Of a stretch of 64,000 nucleotides of DNA, positions 9,771 through 18,597 are shown piece after piece (positions within the stretch are counted from its first letter, which is position 1; every line of letters starts with the position of its first letter). The position numbers and the translations under genes are program-made. The stretch is from Chloroflexota bacterium (GTDB lineage: Bacteria; Chloroflexota; Anaerolineae; Caldilineales; Caldilineaceae): contig BOKO01000018.1 in assembly GCA_016861025.1 (NCBI GenBank), positions 52,665 to 116,664 on the forward strand, in the 5' to 3' direction. Below the pieces are notes generated by a model. The model was given only the letters and a program-made list of their open reading frames with translations, searched no databases and had not been told where the DNA came from.

Positions 9771-10094
9771 TTATTGATCGGCGGACAGGACATCGACCAC
9801 ACCCGGAGCGTTGGCGAGTTCCCGTGCGGCATGTGGTGTGCATTGCACAAACAATAGATTGAAGCCTGTGGCTGGACTCACCGCCAGCACTTCATCGCTG
9901 AGATTGTGGCGGTCGATCCAATGTTGCAGTCTGGCGCGATGCGCCTCGGTATTGGCGCGCAGGCGGCGATACCGCTCTGCGCGTGAATAGGGCGCCAACT
10001 CCGCCGATGATGGTCGCTCGACTTCGAGCAAAACGCTGATCAAATCGGTGGGGTGGTGATTCGATGTGGGCGACAACGAGGTTGTGTTGTTCAT
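9771..10094 (-). CDS. Small protein resembling a subtilase propeptide (inhibitor I9-like)
   Basis: A 107-residue protein with no signal peptide. Its C-terminal two-thirds follow the pattern of the I9 propeptide/inhibitor fold: a first strand (LISVLLEVERP), an Arg-rich helix with RLQHWIDRH, a central SPATGFNLLFVQCT, then a helix and strand ending AARELANAPGVVDVLSADQ. That ending closely parallels the ...PGVVxVxPD end of subtilase propeptides. Its ATG overlaps the stop of the subtilase gene by 4 bp (ATGA), so translation is coupled. I infer a free-standing inhibitor or folding partner of the protease made just before it. Assignment rests on motif resemblance only; a structure or profile search would settle it. 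Confidence 0.65.
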   Translation of the reverse strand: MNNTTSLSPTSNHHPTDLISVLLEVERPSSAELAPYSRAERYRRLRANTEAHRARLQHWIDRHNLSDEVLAVSPATGFNLLFVQCTPHAARELANAPGVVDVLSADQ

Positions 10095-11371
10095 GGCATC
10101 TCCTCCGGAACAAACCGCGCCAGGCCGGCGCCTGCGCGACCTTTGCGTGCGTTTGGGATCGGCAGCGCGTTTTGGCGCAGCCGTTCAGCCAGCACATCAC
10201 CTTGAACCATATTTCCACAGCAGGCATAGAGCGCGGCGATGCCTGCGACATAGGGCGTAGCCATACTCGTGCCGCTCAAGGTCTGGTAAAGACTGCGATT
10301 GTGACGATCACGCTCATAGCTGGAGACAATGTCGACGCCGTAGCCGACCAGAGTTGGTTCTTTTTCCTTTGTGATCGGTGAAACGCCGCTGCCGCTAAAA
10401 TCGGGGACATTGAGATCAAAATCGACGGCGCCGACTGAAATTGTGTTGGCGAAATAGGCGGGCGCACGCACATTGCCAATGCCCTCGTTGCCCACTGCCG
10501 TCAGCGTAAGCACAGAAAAATCTTCGCAGAGTGTATCGAGCATCGTCTGCAGACCAACGCGGACCTTCCTGAACTCACGCTTTGACATAGTGCGGTGGCT
10601 GAAGCCAAGCGACATGTTGATGATCACCGGTTTTTGCAGGTTTTCTTCGTGTTCAAACTGTGACAACAGCCAGTCGAGCGCCACCACGACGCGCTCCAGG
10701 CTGGTTTTGAGCGTCTCGCTTTCGAGCACGGCGGCCACCATCAGGTCGACTTCTGGCGCCACGCCAAAATTGGGGCTGGCAATGACGCCGGCGACATGCG
10801 TGCCATGTCCATCGACATCAAAGCCGCGACAGTCGCGCAGCTTGCCGTCCACGGTGTCGAGCGGCACATAGCGAAAATCGATCACCTTATGGCGCAGCTC
10901 AAGATGATCGGCGTCGACGCCGGTGTCAAGCACAAAGACGAGCACATCCTGCCCCTTGTAGCCCAGGTCATGCGCCACGCTGACGCCGCTCTCTTCAGGC
11001 CATTCCTGGCGGGTGGGTGGACGCCGACCATATTGACGTCCGTGCACCGGGGTGGGCGTCCCCATCTCCATGTTGGGTAAAATCAGATACGCTGGCTCCA
11101 ACAGTTCAATCGCCCGCTGTCTCAAGCGCGGGTTCTCTGCCTTGATCACATACGCGTCCAGATAAGGCAACACCTCAAACGTATGCGTCTCGGCAGGCGC
11201 CTCTTCGGTTATCTGCACATGCGTGAAGCCGAGGTCTGCCAGCCGTTCTGGAGGCGTGGCGGTTGGCGTAGCGGCGACGAGTGCAGCACGTTTCTCTTCC
11301 GTCGTGCATTGTTCTTTTTCGGTGTCGCTCATCCGCGGCTGTCGCCGCACAGCGATCAATTTCTCGTTCAT
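10091..11371 (-). CDS. Intracellular S8 (subtilisin-like) serine protease
   Basis: A 426-residue subtilase with all catalytic elements: Asp149 (VFVLDTGVD), His189 (DGHGTHVAG), the oxyanion Asn in AVGNEGIGN, and Ser about 369 (LSGTSMATPYVAG). There is no signal peptide, so it should stay in the cytoplasm. About 130 residues precede the catalytic domain and include an alpha/beta segment (THTFEVLPYLDAYVIKAE) that may itself be a propeptide-like domain. The gene is first in a minus-strand run and overlaps a small I9-like gene by 4 bp, an arrangement expected of a protease and its regulator. ATG 11371 is preceded by a weak AGAGAG site. Confidence 0.92.
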   Translation of the reverse strand: MNEKLIAVRRQPRMSDTEKEQCTTEEKRAALVAATPTATPPERLADLGFTHVQITEEAPAETHTFEVLPYLDAYVIKAENPRLRQRAIELLEPAYLILPNMEMGTPTPVHGRQYGRRPPTRQEWPEESGVSVAHDLGYKGQDVLVFVLDTGVDADHLELRHKVIDFRYVPLDTVDGKLRDCRGFDVDGHGTHVAGVIASPNFGVAPEVDLMVAAVLESETLKTSLERVVVALDWLLSQFEHEENLQKPVIINMSLGFSHRTMSKREFRKVRVGLQTMLDTLCEDFSVLTLTAVGNEGIGNVRAPAYFANTISVGAVDFDLNVPDFSGSGVSPITKEKEPTLVGYGVDIVSSYERDRHNRSLYQTLSGTSMATPYVAGIAALYACCGNMVQGDVLAERLRQNALPIPNARKGRAGAGLARFVPEEMP

Positions 11372-11418
11372 GCTCTCTGTTCGTGGTTGGCTGGCATAAA
11401 ATTTCGCCTTCTGTTTTT

Positions 11419-11447
11419 ATTTTGCCACAGAGAAGGTGGAGGTTCAA
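11419..11447 (-). promoter_or_regulatory. Candidate promoter of subtilase gene run
   Basis: Minus-strand TTGAAC (11442-11447), 17-bp spacer and CAAAAT (11419-11424), each matching 4 of 6 consensus bases. It lies about 48 bp before the subtilase ATG. No other gene is seen in 11372-11625. Confidence 0.35.
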
Positions 11448-11625
11448 AGGAAGGAAGAAAAGTCAGCGGGTGTTCTCTACAAGGGTCGGGCATGGCGTGC
11501 CGCCGAGGAAAAGAATCCGGCTTGAACCGCTTCTGAGGGAATGACAGAATTGCATAGATTCGCAGCGATAGAAAATCATTCCTCGCTGCAGGCTCTATTC
11601 CGAAAACACACAACTTATTCGTGCA

Positions 11626-13161
11626 TTACATCCAAAACAGCCCGTACAACACCCCCATCAACCCAACGCCGGCCAGCGCATAGACCGGCGCGCGCGGCAT
11701 TTCGCCGTCCTTCTCCATGGCGCGGCCAAAGAGGAAGAAGACGAGCGGGTGCACCAGGAAGGGCATGGCGAAGACGAAGGCGATCAGCGCAGCTGCCTCG
11801 GCGCCGAACATACCGCCCTGGATGGCGGCGAACAAGCCGAAGTGCGAAAGCGCCGCACTTTTGGCAAGCGCCGCAAATGCAAGCGGCTGCCCTACCAGTA
11901 AGAGCAGCCCCACGAAAACCGCCGTGAGCTGCCAGCCCAACGAGAAGAGCATCAGTCCGGTCACCTCCTGCCGCTCCTCACCACCTGAACGGCGGATGGT
12001 GCGGAACGCCAGCAGCGACAAGCCGACTCCCACCAGCCCCACCAGGGCGACCGGCATGACCAGCAGCGCATTGCGTTCGATGCTGAGCGCCAGCAGCGAG
12101 AAGACAAAGATGTGGCCGAAGAAGGGGATGTTGATCATCACCGGCGCGCGATGGGCGGCCTCCTCGCCCAGGTCGCCGGCGGTGCAGGCGCCGGTCAAGC
12201 CCGCGTGCGACAGCGCGCCCGCCATGCCGGGCGCCAGGTTGCGCACCGACGCCGTGTTCGCCAACAACATCAGCGCCGAGATGCCGCCAAACATCCATAG
12301 AATCTGCCCGAAGAAGCCGTACATCAGCGTCGGCGCAATGCCCGGGATCGCCAACGTGCCGCTGATCAGCGACCCGCCGACCAGGAAGTTGGCGGCCAGG
12401 ATGATGGGAATGCCGGCGAACAGCAGGCAGCGCACGGCTGGTCCATGTTTCTGCCGATAGAAGATCGTTCCCAGCGCTGAGGAGATGATCATGACGAAGA
12501 AAATCTGCGGCAGGGCGATGAACGGGCGCACCAGCAGCGAAATCTCATAAGCGATCACCAGGATCACCACCAGCCCGGCAATCTCGATCAGCCCGCGCCC
12601 CAGATACGCACGCTTGTCGTCGATCACGGCGCGGTTGTCGATCAAGATGACTGCAATCACCAGCCCTAGATAGGCGATTAGCGGGTAGAAACGTCCCAGT
12701 TCGTCGTTGGGGGTGATGCCCAAGAGGTATTTAGTCAGCGCCTCAATGCCCAACAGCAGAAAGAAGGCGCGGATGATAAAGACAAACTGCGTGCGTCCCG
12801 TACCCAGCACCACCTCGTCCGTGCAGTAGATGACTGAGTCGTCCTGGGGCGCGCTGTTTTTGGAAAAGACGCGGCGCAGTTGCTGACCACCCACGAAAAA
12901 GGTGGCGCCGAGGGCGACGATCGTGGTGCGGCTGAGGATATTCAAGAGCGGAAAGTCGGGCAGACCGGCCGTGGAGACCCCAGAACTGACCAGCACAAAG
13001 CCCATCAGCAGCCCAAAGATCACAATAATCAGGATCGGCGAATAGCGCGTCCCCGTCACCACTGTGCGCGCAATCAGCACCATGGGCACCAGGATGAAAA
13101 GCGACCACCAGAACTGGTTGAGAAACTGGAGATGTTCGGACGAGACCAGCGAAGATTCCAT
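11626..13161 (-). CDS. Polytopic membrane protein, function unknown
   Basis: A 511-residue integral membrane protein with about 12-14 hydrophobic helices. They are punctuated by short polar loops, for example FSKNSAPQDDSVIYCTDEVVL near residue 100 and HAGLTGACTAGDLGEEAAHR near residue 320. The Gly/Ala-rich GGSLISGTLAIPGIAP and the ALSHAGLTGAC segments look like re-entrant or pore-lining stretches, as in secondary carriers. I do not recognise the family. ATG 13161 has AGGAG 8 nt upstream and is preferred over a start at 13206. A promoter lies 60-90 bp upstream. The gene is transcribed away from an AraC regulator across 340 bp, so that regulator may control it. Confidence 0.85.
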   Translation of the reverse strand: MESSLVSSEHLQFLNQFWWSLFILVPMVLIARTVVTGTRYSPILIIVIFGLLMGFVLVSSGVSTAGLPDFPLLNILSRTTIVALGATFFVGGQQLRRVFSKNSAPQDDSVIYCTDEVVLGTGRTQFVFIIRAFFLLLGIEALTKYLLGITPNDELGRFYPLIAYLGLVIAVILIDNRAVIDDKRAYLGRGLIEIAGLVVILVIAYEISLLVRPFIALPQIFFVMIISSALGTIFYRQKHGPAVRCLLFAGIPIILAANFLVGGSLISGTLAIPGIAPTLMYGFFGQILWMFGGISALMLLANTASVRNLAPGMAGALSHAGLTGACTAGDLGEEAAHRAPVMINIPFFGHIFVFSLLALSIERNALLVMPVALVGLVGVGLSLLAFRTIRRSGGEERQEVTGLMLFSLGWQLTAVFVGLLLLVGQPLAFAALAKSAALSHFGLFAAIQGGMFGAEAAALIAFVFAMPFLVHPLVFFLFGRAMEKDGEMPRAPVYALAGVGLMGVLYGLFWM

Positions 13162-13218
13162 CAGGACGACTCCTGTCATGTGTGGCAGGGGCAGTGAATC
13201 AGGCAAAATGCAATCCCA

Positions 13219-13247
13219 ATTGTAGTGTATTGGTGTGTATTGTGCAA
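13219..13247 (-). promoter_or_regulatory. Promoter of the unknown membrane protein
   Basis: Minus-strand TTGCAC (13242-13247), 17-bp spacer, TACAAT (13219-13224, 5 of 6 matches). The leader to ATG 13161 would be about 50 nt. Confidence 0.45.
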
Positions 13248-13501
13248 ATTTTCACGAGTGATGGGCGCCCGCGACAAGAGCAAATTCTCCGGCAGAGGCT
13301 TTCCCATGAAACGCTTGTGAAACGCTGCGTTGGGTATTCTTACCATGCAAGGCAGCATGAGTTGTAGCACAGATAGTAAAAGAGGTTGACACGTGATTTA
13401 TACTTAATCTACTTAACGCATATTTCCATAGAAAGTGAGAGTGTGCAATGCAGATACGCGTTGTGCGTATGATTTTCTGAGTTCAGAGAGAGGCTCTCCT
13501 C
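13248..13501. other. Divergent intergenic region before the AraC gene
   Basis: No gene is seen here. The plus strand carries a perfect TTGACA at 13386-13391 but only a poor -10 (TACTTA at 13410-13415), as in activator-dependent promoters. With the opposite promoter at 13219-13247 this makes a two-way control region for the membrane protein and the AraC regulator. Confidence 0.4.
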
Positions 13502-14422
13502 ATGACTCCAACTACTGCCTCTAGCCTTTGTTCGTTTGCTGACATAGACCCGTATACAATCGGCCCAAAGTCGGAGCCTTTGCACCCGCCGCCACCCCGT
13601 TTGCTGGAGGGCGTTGCGGCGCGTGGCGGCCGACATGAAGCGGATCTGCCGGCTCCATTTGAAACACCAGCCTTCGTCGAGGATTTGTTGATCATACACT
13701 TGCGGTTTCCGAAACGGCTCTCGATCAGGATGGATCGTTGGATGCATGCCGACAGCATGCCCGGTGATCTGGTGCTCATCCCGCGTGGTCAATCCTGCAT
13801 CTGGGATGGCGGCGGGGCAGGCGAAGCACTGCTGTTGAGCCTGCCGTCAACATTGAGTGAAAAGACCGCAGCCCAGGAGACACGTCGTGACCCAGCTCAG
13901 ATCGACTATATGCCTCGGGTCGGTCATGCCGATCCCTTTGTCCATGCTATCGCTCAGGCAATTTTGAGTGAGCTACAGACGGAAGGGCTGTTTGGAATGC
14001 TCTACATGGAAAGCCTCTTGCGCACGCTGGCTTTTCACATGCTGCGCAACTACGCTGTCTTTACACCCAAACCGATGGCGGTGAAGGGACCATTGCCGGC
14101 GGATGCGCTGCGTCAAGTGTGCGACTATGTCCATGACCACCTGAGTGAAGAGATTACCCTGGAGGCGCTGGCTGCGCAGGTGCATCTCAGTCCCTACCAC
14201 TTTGCACGCAAATTCAAAGAGGCGATCGGTTTGCCGCCCTATCAATATGTCCTGCACTGTCGGGTGGAGCAGGCCAAGATGTTGCTGACAGCGGGAAAGC
14301 ATTCGATCAGTGAGGTGGCGCAGGAGGTGGGATTCGCCAGTCAGAGTCATTTGACGCGGCATATCAAGAATGCGTATGGTGTAACGCCCGGCGCATTGTT
14401 GCCGGTGGGCAAGAATCGATAA
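13502..14422 (+). CDS. AraC-family transcription regulator
   Basis: A 306-residue regulator. Residues 1-190 form a cupin-like sensing domain (MPGDLVLIPRGQSCIWDG). Residues about 200-298 carry the two helix-turn-helix AraC DNA-binding domain: LSEEITLEALAAQVHLSPYH and SISEVAQEVGFASQSHLTRH, ending in the family's YGVTPGALL. It probably controls either the divergent membrane protein or the SDR gene that starts 80 bp downstream in the same direction. The N-terminal 50 residues are Pro-rich and poorly conserved-looking, so a later start is possible, but none has a better ribosome site. Confidence 0.9.
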   Translation: MTPTTASSLCSFADIDPYTIGPKSEPLHPPPPRLLEGVAARGGRHEADLPAPFETPAFVEDLLIIHLRFPKRLSIRMDRWMHADSMPGDLVLIPRGQSCIWDGGGAGEALLLSLPSTLSEKTAAQETRRDPAQIDYMPRVGHADPFVHAIAQAILSELQTEGLFGMLYMESLLRTLAFHMLRNYAVFTPKPMAVKGPLPADALRQVCDYVHDHLSEEITLEALAAQVHLSPYHFARKFKEAIGLPPYQYVLHCRVEQAKMLLTAGKHSISEVAQEVGFASQSHLTRHIKNAYGVTPGALLPVGKNR

Positions 14423-14502
14423 ATCTAAGGCAAGAATATGAAAGACTGCTCCAGCCAGATGCGTTATCCTGTAGCCCATCTACCTGGTTACATGGAGCGA
14501 AG

Positions 14503-15345
14503 ATGCGCACTCTTGAGCAAAGGACCGCCATCATAACTGGAGCCTCACGCGGGATTGGCCGTTCACTTGCGCTTGCTCTAGGGCGGGCAGGTGCGAATAC
14601 CGTGCTCGTCGCCCGTTCCTTCACTGACCTGGAGGAGACCACCGCCGAAATCAGACATCAGGGCAGTGAAGTGCTTACAATTCCGGCCGACGTGACCGAT
14701 GCCGTGGCGCAAGCTCAGATCATTCAGGCGGCGCTCAAGCGGTTTGGAGCGCTCGATGTGCTGGTCAATAACGCAGGCCAGTGTGACGTTGCCGAATTTC
14801 ATACCATGGACGAGAAGCGCATACGCCAGCTCCTGGATGTGAACCTGACCGCTCCTCTGCTCCTCAGCCGGCTGGCGCTCCCTCATATGCTTCAGCAACG
14901 CCGCGGCCACATTGTGATGATTGCTTCCGTCGCCGGGGTGGTCGGAACGCCGGTTTTGGACGCATATGCTGCCAGCAAAGCCGGGATGATCGGTTTTGCA
15001 CGGACGCTCCGCTCCTCTTATCGCGGGACTGGGGTCAGTGCTTCGGCGATCTGCCCTGGACTGGTGGATGAAGCCGGCATCTACGCTCGTGTCCAACAAG
15101 AAACTGGCGTTGAAACGCCTAAATTTGCCGGCAGCGTAACCCCAGATCAAGTTGCACAGGCGATGTTGCGCGCAATCCGGTTCGATCTTGCTGAGCTATA
15201 TGTCAACTCGTTGCCGATTCGCCCGATGTTGCTGATCCAGATGCTCTTTCCGCGCATGGCTGAATGGCTGTTTCCGCGTCTTGGCGCCGATATTTACCGC
15301 CATGCATTACGAGAATATGAGCATAAGATGAGATTGCAGTCATAA
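14503..15345 (+). CDS. Short-chain dehydrogenase/reductase (SDR)
   Basis: A 280-residue classical SDR oxidoreductase with a Rossmann fold. It has the cofactor motif TGASRGIG (residues 12-19), NNAG (about 90), and the catalytic Ser and YxxxK in YAASKAG. A basic/small pattern after the second strand (VARSFTDLEET) suggests NADP(H). The C-terminal 50 residues (LPIRPMLLIQMLFPRMAEWLF) are hydrophobic and may contact a membrane or hydrophobic substrate. ATG 14503 has GGAG 5 nt upstream. It follows the AraC gene by 80 bp, suggesting a regulator-target pair. The substrate is unknown. Confidence 0.92.
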   Translation: MRTLEQRTAIITGASRGIGRSLALALGRAGANTVLVARSFTDLEETTAEIRHQGSEVLTIPADVTDAVAQAQIIQAALKRFGALDVLVNNAGQCDVAEFHTMDEKRIRQLLDVNLTAPLLLSRLALPHMLQQRRGHIVMIASVAGVVGTPVLDAYAASKAGMIGFARTLRSSYRGTGVSASAICPGLVDEAGIYARVQQETGVETPKFAGSVTPDQVAQAMLRAIRFDLAELYVNSLPIRPMLLIQMLFPRMAEWLFPRLGADIYRHALREYEHKMRLQS

Positions 15346-15409
15346 ATACGATGGGGTGAAGGATCGCTCGATTGGATGCACTAACTATGCTACAGAAAGG
15401 AAATGAAAG

Positions 15410-16237
15410 ATGGCTAAGTTGAAAATCAGAGGTAGGATTTCTTTCATACCGGGACCCTGGGGGCTTGACGTTAGAGGCAAGCAACTTCCAATTCGAATTA
15501 TCGACATACATCCCATCAACCGCACACGTCAAACTATCTGGCAAGGAAAGACCAATAATAGCGGTGATTTTAGTGGCACCACCAAGGATTGGCGGGACAT
15601 GGTAACGATTCCCACCCCGCCCATAGGCACAACGACGATACCAGACCCAACTGACCTTCTGATGCTGATGATCGAAGTAACAATTGGGAATAGGCGGCAC
15701 GAACAGCCATTCCCATTTATTTCCGACAATGTTCTCGTGCCGATCATACTGCCGTTCCCGCCAGAATTCTGGAAAAATAACTCGGCAACAATAAATGATG
15801 CGCTCATAACTGACACTCAGAAACTGTTCGATGAGCTGTTGAGACTGCTTCAAAACAGGCAGCCAAAAGTCACGTTGAAGCTTTATGGAAATTGGGCAAA
15901 TTCAGCACAGCCGATTGTGGATATCATACGTGAAACTCCACTAAAACGGGTTCAAAGGGTGTTCCCATTATCCACGTCAGGTAGCATCGTCATCACCACT
16001 CTTGCAGGCATGACAATAACTCTGACAGCACCGGCGATCCTGGCTACAGCATCCTTGATTCTGGCAATCGGCGGCGCCATCTTACTTAGCGGCGCCGCCA
16101 TCTTTGTCATTCTACTTGGAATTGCAGTGATCGTCGCCGTTCTCATGGGGTACGCTACCATAAAAGCCGAACAGAAGACCCAAACGAATACGGATGGCTC
16201 AACGGAAAACTATACGGTGGTTGAGTTTGGCCTATGA
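15410..16237 (+). CDS. Unknown protein with C-terminal membrane hairpin
   Basis: A 275-residue protein I do not recognise. Residues 1-185 are soluble and beta-rich (KIRGRISFIPGPWGLDVRG, PTDLLMLMIEVTIGNRRH). Residues about 195-250 form two to three hydrophobic segments (SIVITTLAGMTITLTAPAIL, LILAIGGAILLSGAAIF, VILLGIAVIVAVLMG), followed by a polar 25-residue tail. No signal peptide is present, so the soluble part should face the cytoplasm. ATG 15410 has AAAGGAAATGAAAG before it. It begins a plus-strand row of unusual small genes and precedes a class-3 lipase by 94 bp. The arrangement of a cytoplasmic domain plus membrane hairpin beside a lipase recalls membrane-acting effector modules, which is inference. 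Confidence 0.75.
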   Translation: MAKLKIRGRISFIPGPWGLDVRGKQLPIRIIDIHPINRTRQTIWQGKTNNSGDFSGTTKDWRDMVTIPTPPIGTTTIPDPTDLLMLMIEVTIGNRRHEQPFPFISDNVLVPIILPFPPEFWKNNSATINDALITDTQKLFDELLRLLQNRQPKVTLKLYGNWANSAQPIVDIIRETPLKRVQRVFPLSTSGSIVITTLAGMTITLTAPAILATASLILAIGGAILLSGAAIFVILLGIAVIVAVLMGYATIKAEQKTQTNTDGSTENYTVVEFGL

Positions 16238-16331
16238 ACCCTGAGCTACGCTGTTCAGCTTCATGATAACGCAGCAGAAGGCGCCACTGAGAGTAGTCGA
16301 CGTTGCGTAGTCTCTTTCATAAGGAGGTCTC

Positions 16332-17234
16332 ATGCCAGTGCGAGGTGCAAATTGCTTCAAAACCCAGTTCCAGCCGAGCGCCGCCGGACATAGTATTGTC
16401 AACGCCTACTTGTTGATGATGGCCTCTCGTCTGGTGTTTCCTGATCAACTCGGAGCGTCTCAGACCGACAAATCGGAATTTGAGCAGAAGTTCGAAGGAC
16501 AATTTGGTCCCTTAGGCATTGACAATTTCGATTTTGAGCATGGAAGTCCCCTGAGAAGATTCGACACAAACTTTGTTGTCATGTCGAATGACAAAGTGAT
16601 CATTCTTGTATTCAGGGGTACGGAGCTTTCTTCCGGTTGGGCCAAGATGATCAAAGATTTCATCCGCACGAACACCAATATCCTGCTTTCGCCTGTCCCT
16701 CATTTCGGCAGTGGAGCCAAAGTCCATAGCGGTTTCTGGAATGCCTTTCTTTCTGTCAGGAGTAGGGTGATTGCACTGATAAGGAGTCGCAAGACTGCAA
16801 ATCAAACGATCTGGATAACGGGACATAGCCTTGGGGGGGCGCAAGCCGTTCTCGCTGCAAGAACATGCCAGCACGATGGCATTCCCGTACGAGGACTTTA
16901 TACATACGGCTGTCCCAGGATCGGAAATGACATCTTTCGCTCTCATTTCGGCATTAGCAACAGCCAGCGGTATGTGTACGCTCTAGACTTGGTGCCGATG
17001 ACACCAGACAATATCCTACTTGGATATAGACATATCGGAAGGACGAACAACTTTCACGTACCTCCGCTGCCAGGCGCCGGCCCATACGACTCAACACTGA
17101 AACTCAACGACTCAGAAACGATAGGTTCCGGCAGCGTTTCGGATCACGATGTCAGACTATATGAAGCGGCACTGTTCCACCATTTGTCGGCTGCGAAGCA
17201 GGGACTTGTTCCACGGCCAGCACGTAGCAGGTGA
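16332..17234 (+). CDS. Class 3 lipase-like alpha/beta hydrolase
   Basis: A 300-residue lipase of the fungal-lipase (class 3) family. The nucleophile elbow is ITGHSLGGAQAVLAA with Ser166. The acid is Asp219 (YALDLVPMTP) and the base His272 (VSDHDVRLYE), the normal spacing. VFRGTE supplies the oxyanion loop. It lacks a signal peptide, so it is predicted to be cytoplasmic, which is unusual for a nutritional lipase and would suit phospholipid or regulatory substrates. ATG 16332 has a full AAGGAGG ribosome site. Neighbours are the membrane-hairpin protein upstream and the possible CYTH-like protein downstream. Confidence 0.9.
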   Translation: MPVRGANCFKTQFQPSAAGHSIVNAYLLMMASRLVFPDQLGASQTDKSEFEQKFEGQFGPLGIDNFDFEHGSPLRRFDTNFVVMSNDKVIILVFRGTELSSGWAKMIKDFIRTNTNILLSPVPHFGSGAKVHSGFWNAFLSVRSRVIALIRSRKTANQTIWITGHSLGGAQAVLAARTCQHDGIPVRGLYTYGCPRIGNDIFRSHFGISNSQRYVYALDLVPMTPDNILLGYRHIGRTNNFHVPPLPGAGPYDSTLKLNDSETIGSGSVSDHDVRLYEAALFHHLSAAKQGLVPRPARSR

Positions 17235-17332
17235 CAGCACGAGACGTACCAAACAGTTACCTGATCATCATCACCGACTTAATATACTGCCGACATGAAT
17301 TCTTGCGGCAAGACTAACAGGAGGTTTTCCCA

Positions 17333-18031
17333 ATGCAAAATCCCTTCTTCCTAAGCGCCGAGATTCGCTGGTTCTGGCCCCATCAAGGCCAATGGGACAA
17401 GGCGCTCGCTTGGTTTACCCAGCAGGGTCAACTAAATGTAGTAGCGGAATCTCCGCCTTATGTTCGACAGCCGGATGCGGCCCCGTTCGTCAAGCAGGAA
17501 GCACCGCGTACTGACGAGTACCTGCTCTTGCCGAACTGCGAAACGGTGGGTATCAAGCAGCGTCAGGGGCGGCTGGAAGTGAAGGGGCGAGTTTCTGGGC
17601 CTCGTTCCTTCGCATTGGACGCAGTTACTGGTCGTACGGACCAGTGGGTGAAGTGGGGGCTGAAACCCTCGCAAGAGATTACGTCAAAACTAGAATCCGA
17701 CTTACGTCAAGCAGGGATGTGGCGCTCAGTCGAGAAACAGCGCTTGCTACAGAAGTACGCCTTGCTAGGTGATAAAGTTTCAGCCGTATCCCCTGATTCC
17801 TGGCCGAACGCAGGCTGTAACGTCGAGTTGACCCTGTTGCATATCGACGGGAACGATAACGACTGGATGACGTTCGGCTTTGAGGCATTTGGGGAATCGG
17901 ATCCTGATCACCTGATGGTTCTACTCGACACGACGATTCGACATTTTTTTGCTGTACATGGACCAACGCCAGTGGCGCTGCGCGAAGCTGATTCGTTTAG
18001 CTATCCGGCATGGTTATTGACTATCGTATAG
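17333..18031 (+). CDS. Conserved-looking protein, possible CYTH/triphosphate-tunnel fold
   Basis: A 232-residue soluble protein with no signal peptide. The start (SAEIRWFWP, then TDEYLLLP, VGIKQRQGRLEVKGRV) has alternating charged residues on predicted beta strands, reminiscent of the ExExK and K/R ladders of CYTH triphosphate-tunnel proteins. The later segments (CNVELTLLHIDGNDNDWMTF GFEAFGE) also read as strands. This fold suggestion is inference; the exact ExExK motif is not present (EIRWF instead). ATG 17333 follows CAGGAGG. The 235 bp after it (18032-18266) show no gene. Confidence 0.75.
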   Translation: MQNPFFLSAEIRWFWPHQGQWDKALAWFTQQGQLNVVAESPPYVRQPDAAPFVKQEAPRTDEYLLLPNCETVGIKQRQGRLEVKGRVSGPRSFALDAVTGRTDQWVKWGLKPSQEITSKLESDLRQAGMWRSVEKQRLLQKYALLGDKVSAVSPDSWPNAGCNVELTLLHIDGNDNDWMTFGFEAFGESDPDHLMVLLDTTIRHFFAVHGPTPVALREADSFSYPAWLLTIV

Positions 18032-18266
18032 ACCTCTTGTGTTATCCTTGATACACCTGAATTTTGCTCCACTCATCCTGTTTGACAGTAGAATCGTTTC
18101 TTCCGTTCTTCATCATCAAGCGCCCTGTGAAACGCTCGTGAAACGCCCGCCCTGCTAGGCTTGCCTGTGTGTCGGCTCTGCCCGACGAAGGATAGCAAGA
18201 ACTGGCGGCGGCGATTCACCCCTGACAACCTGCCCTCGCCCTTGCACCCAACAAGGAGGGATGCTC

Positions 18267-18581
18267 ATGGCAGTTGGATTTGTGATCAAAGACCTGATCG
18301 TTGCCGCGGCGGTAGGCGCCGGCGAAGACATCGAGATGCTGCGCGACAACAAGTTGCCGGTGGAGCTGGAGGAATTCGAGATCGAAGTGACCTACGCCGC
18401 CGAGACATTGATCGAGATTTCGCAGCAGACCAACCAGGCCACCAAGCTGGAACTGAAGTTTTTCGCCTACCGACAGAAGATCGGCACCAACGTGAACAAC
18501 CGCAACAAGGCGACCTACGGCATGAAGGTGCGCTTCCTCTTCAAGGGCGGCGACACCGACGAACAAGAGCCGGCCGCCTAG
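18267..18581 (+). CDS. Small protein, paralogue A of an adjacent pair
   Basis: A 104-residue protein beginning MAVGFVIKDLIVAAAV. Its core VELEEFEIEVTYAAET and the following LELKFFAYRQKIG and YGMKVRFLFKG read as beta strands. The VxLEEFE-T pattern recurs in the next gene (AADLEEFECALTLAVE), so the two are probably related. The strand pattern resembles small 'trypsin co-occurring' type domains reported beside proteases in conflict-like clusters; this is a resemblance, not an identification. ATG 18267 is preferred over 18261 because AAGGAGGG abuts the latter. It lies 16 bp before the next gene, so they are co-transcribed. Confidence 0.7.
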   Translation: MAVGFVIKDLIVAAAVGAGEDIEMLRDNKLPVELEEFEIEVTYAAETLIEISQQTNQATKLELKFFAYRQKIGTNVNNRNKATYGMKVRFLFKGGDTDEQEPAA

Positions 18582-18597
18582 CGCGGCGAGGTGCACC

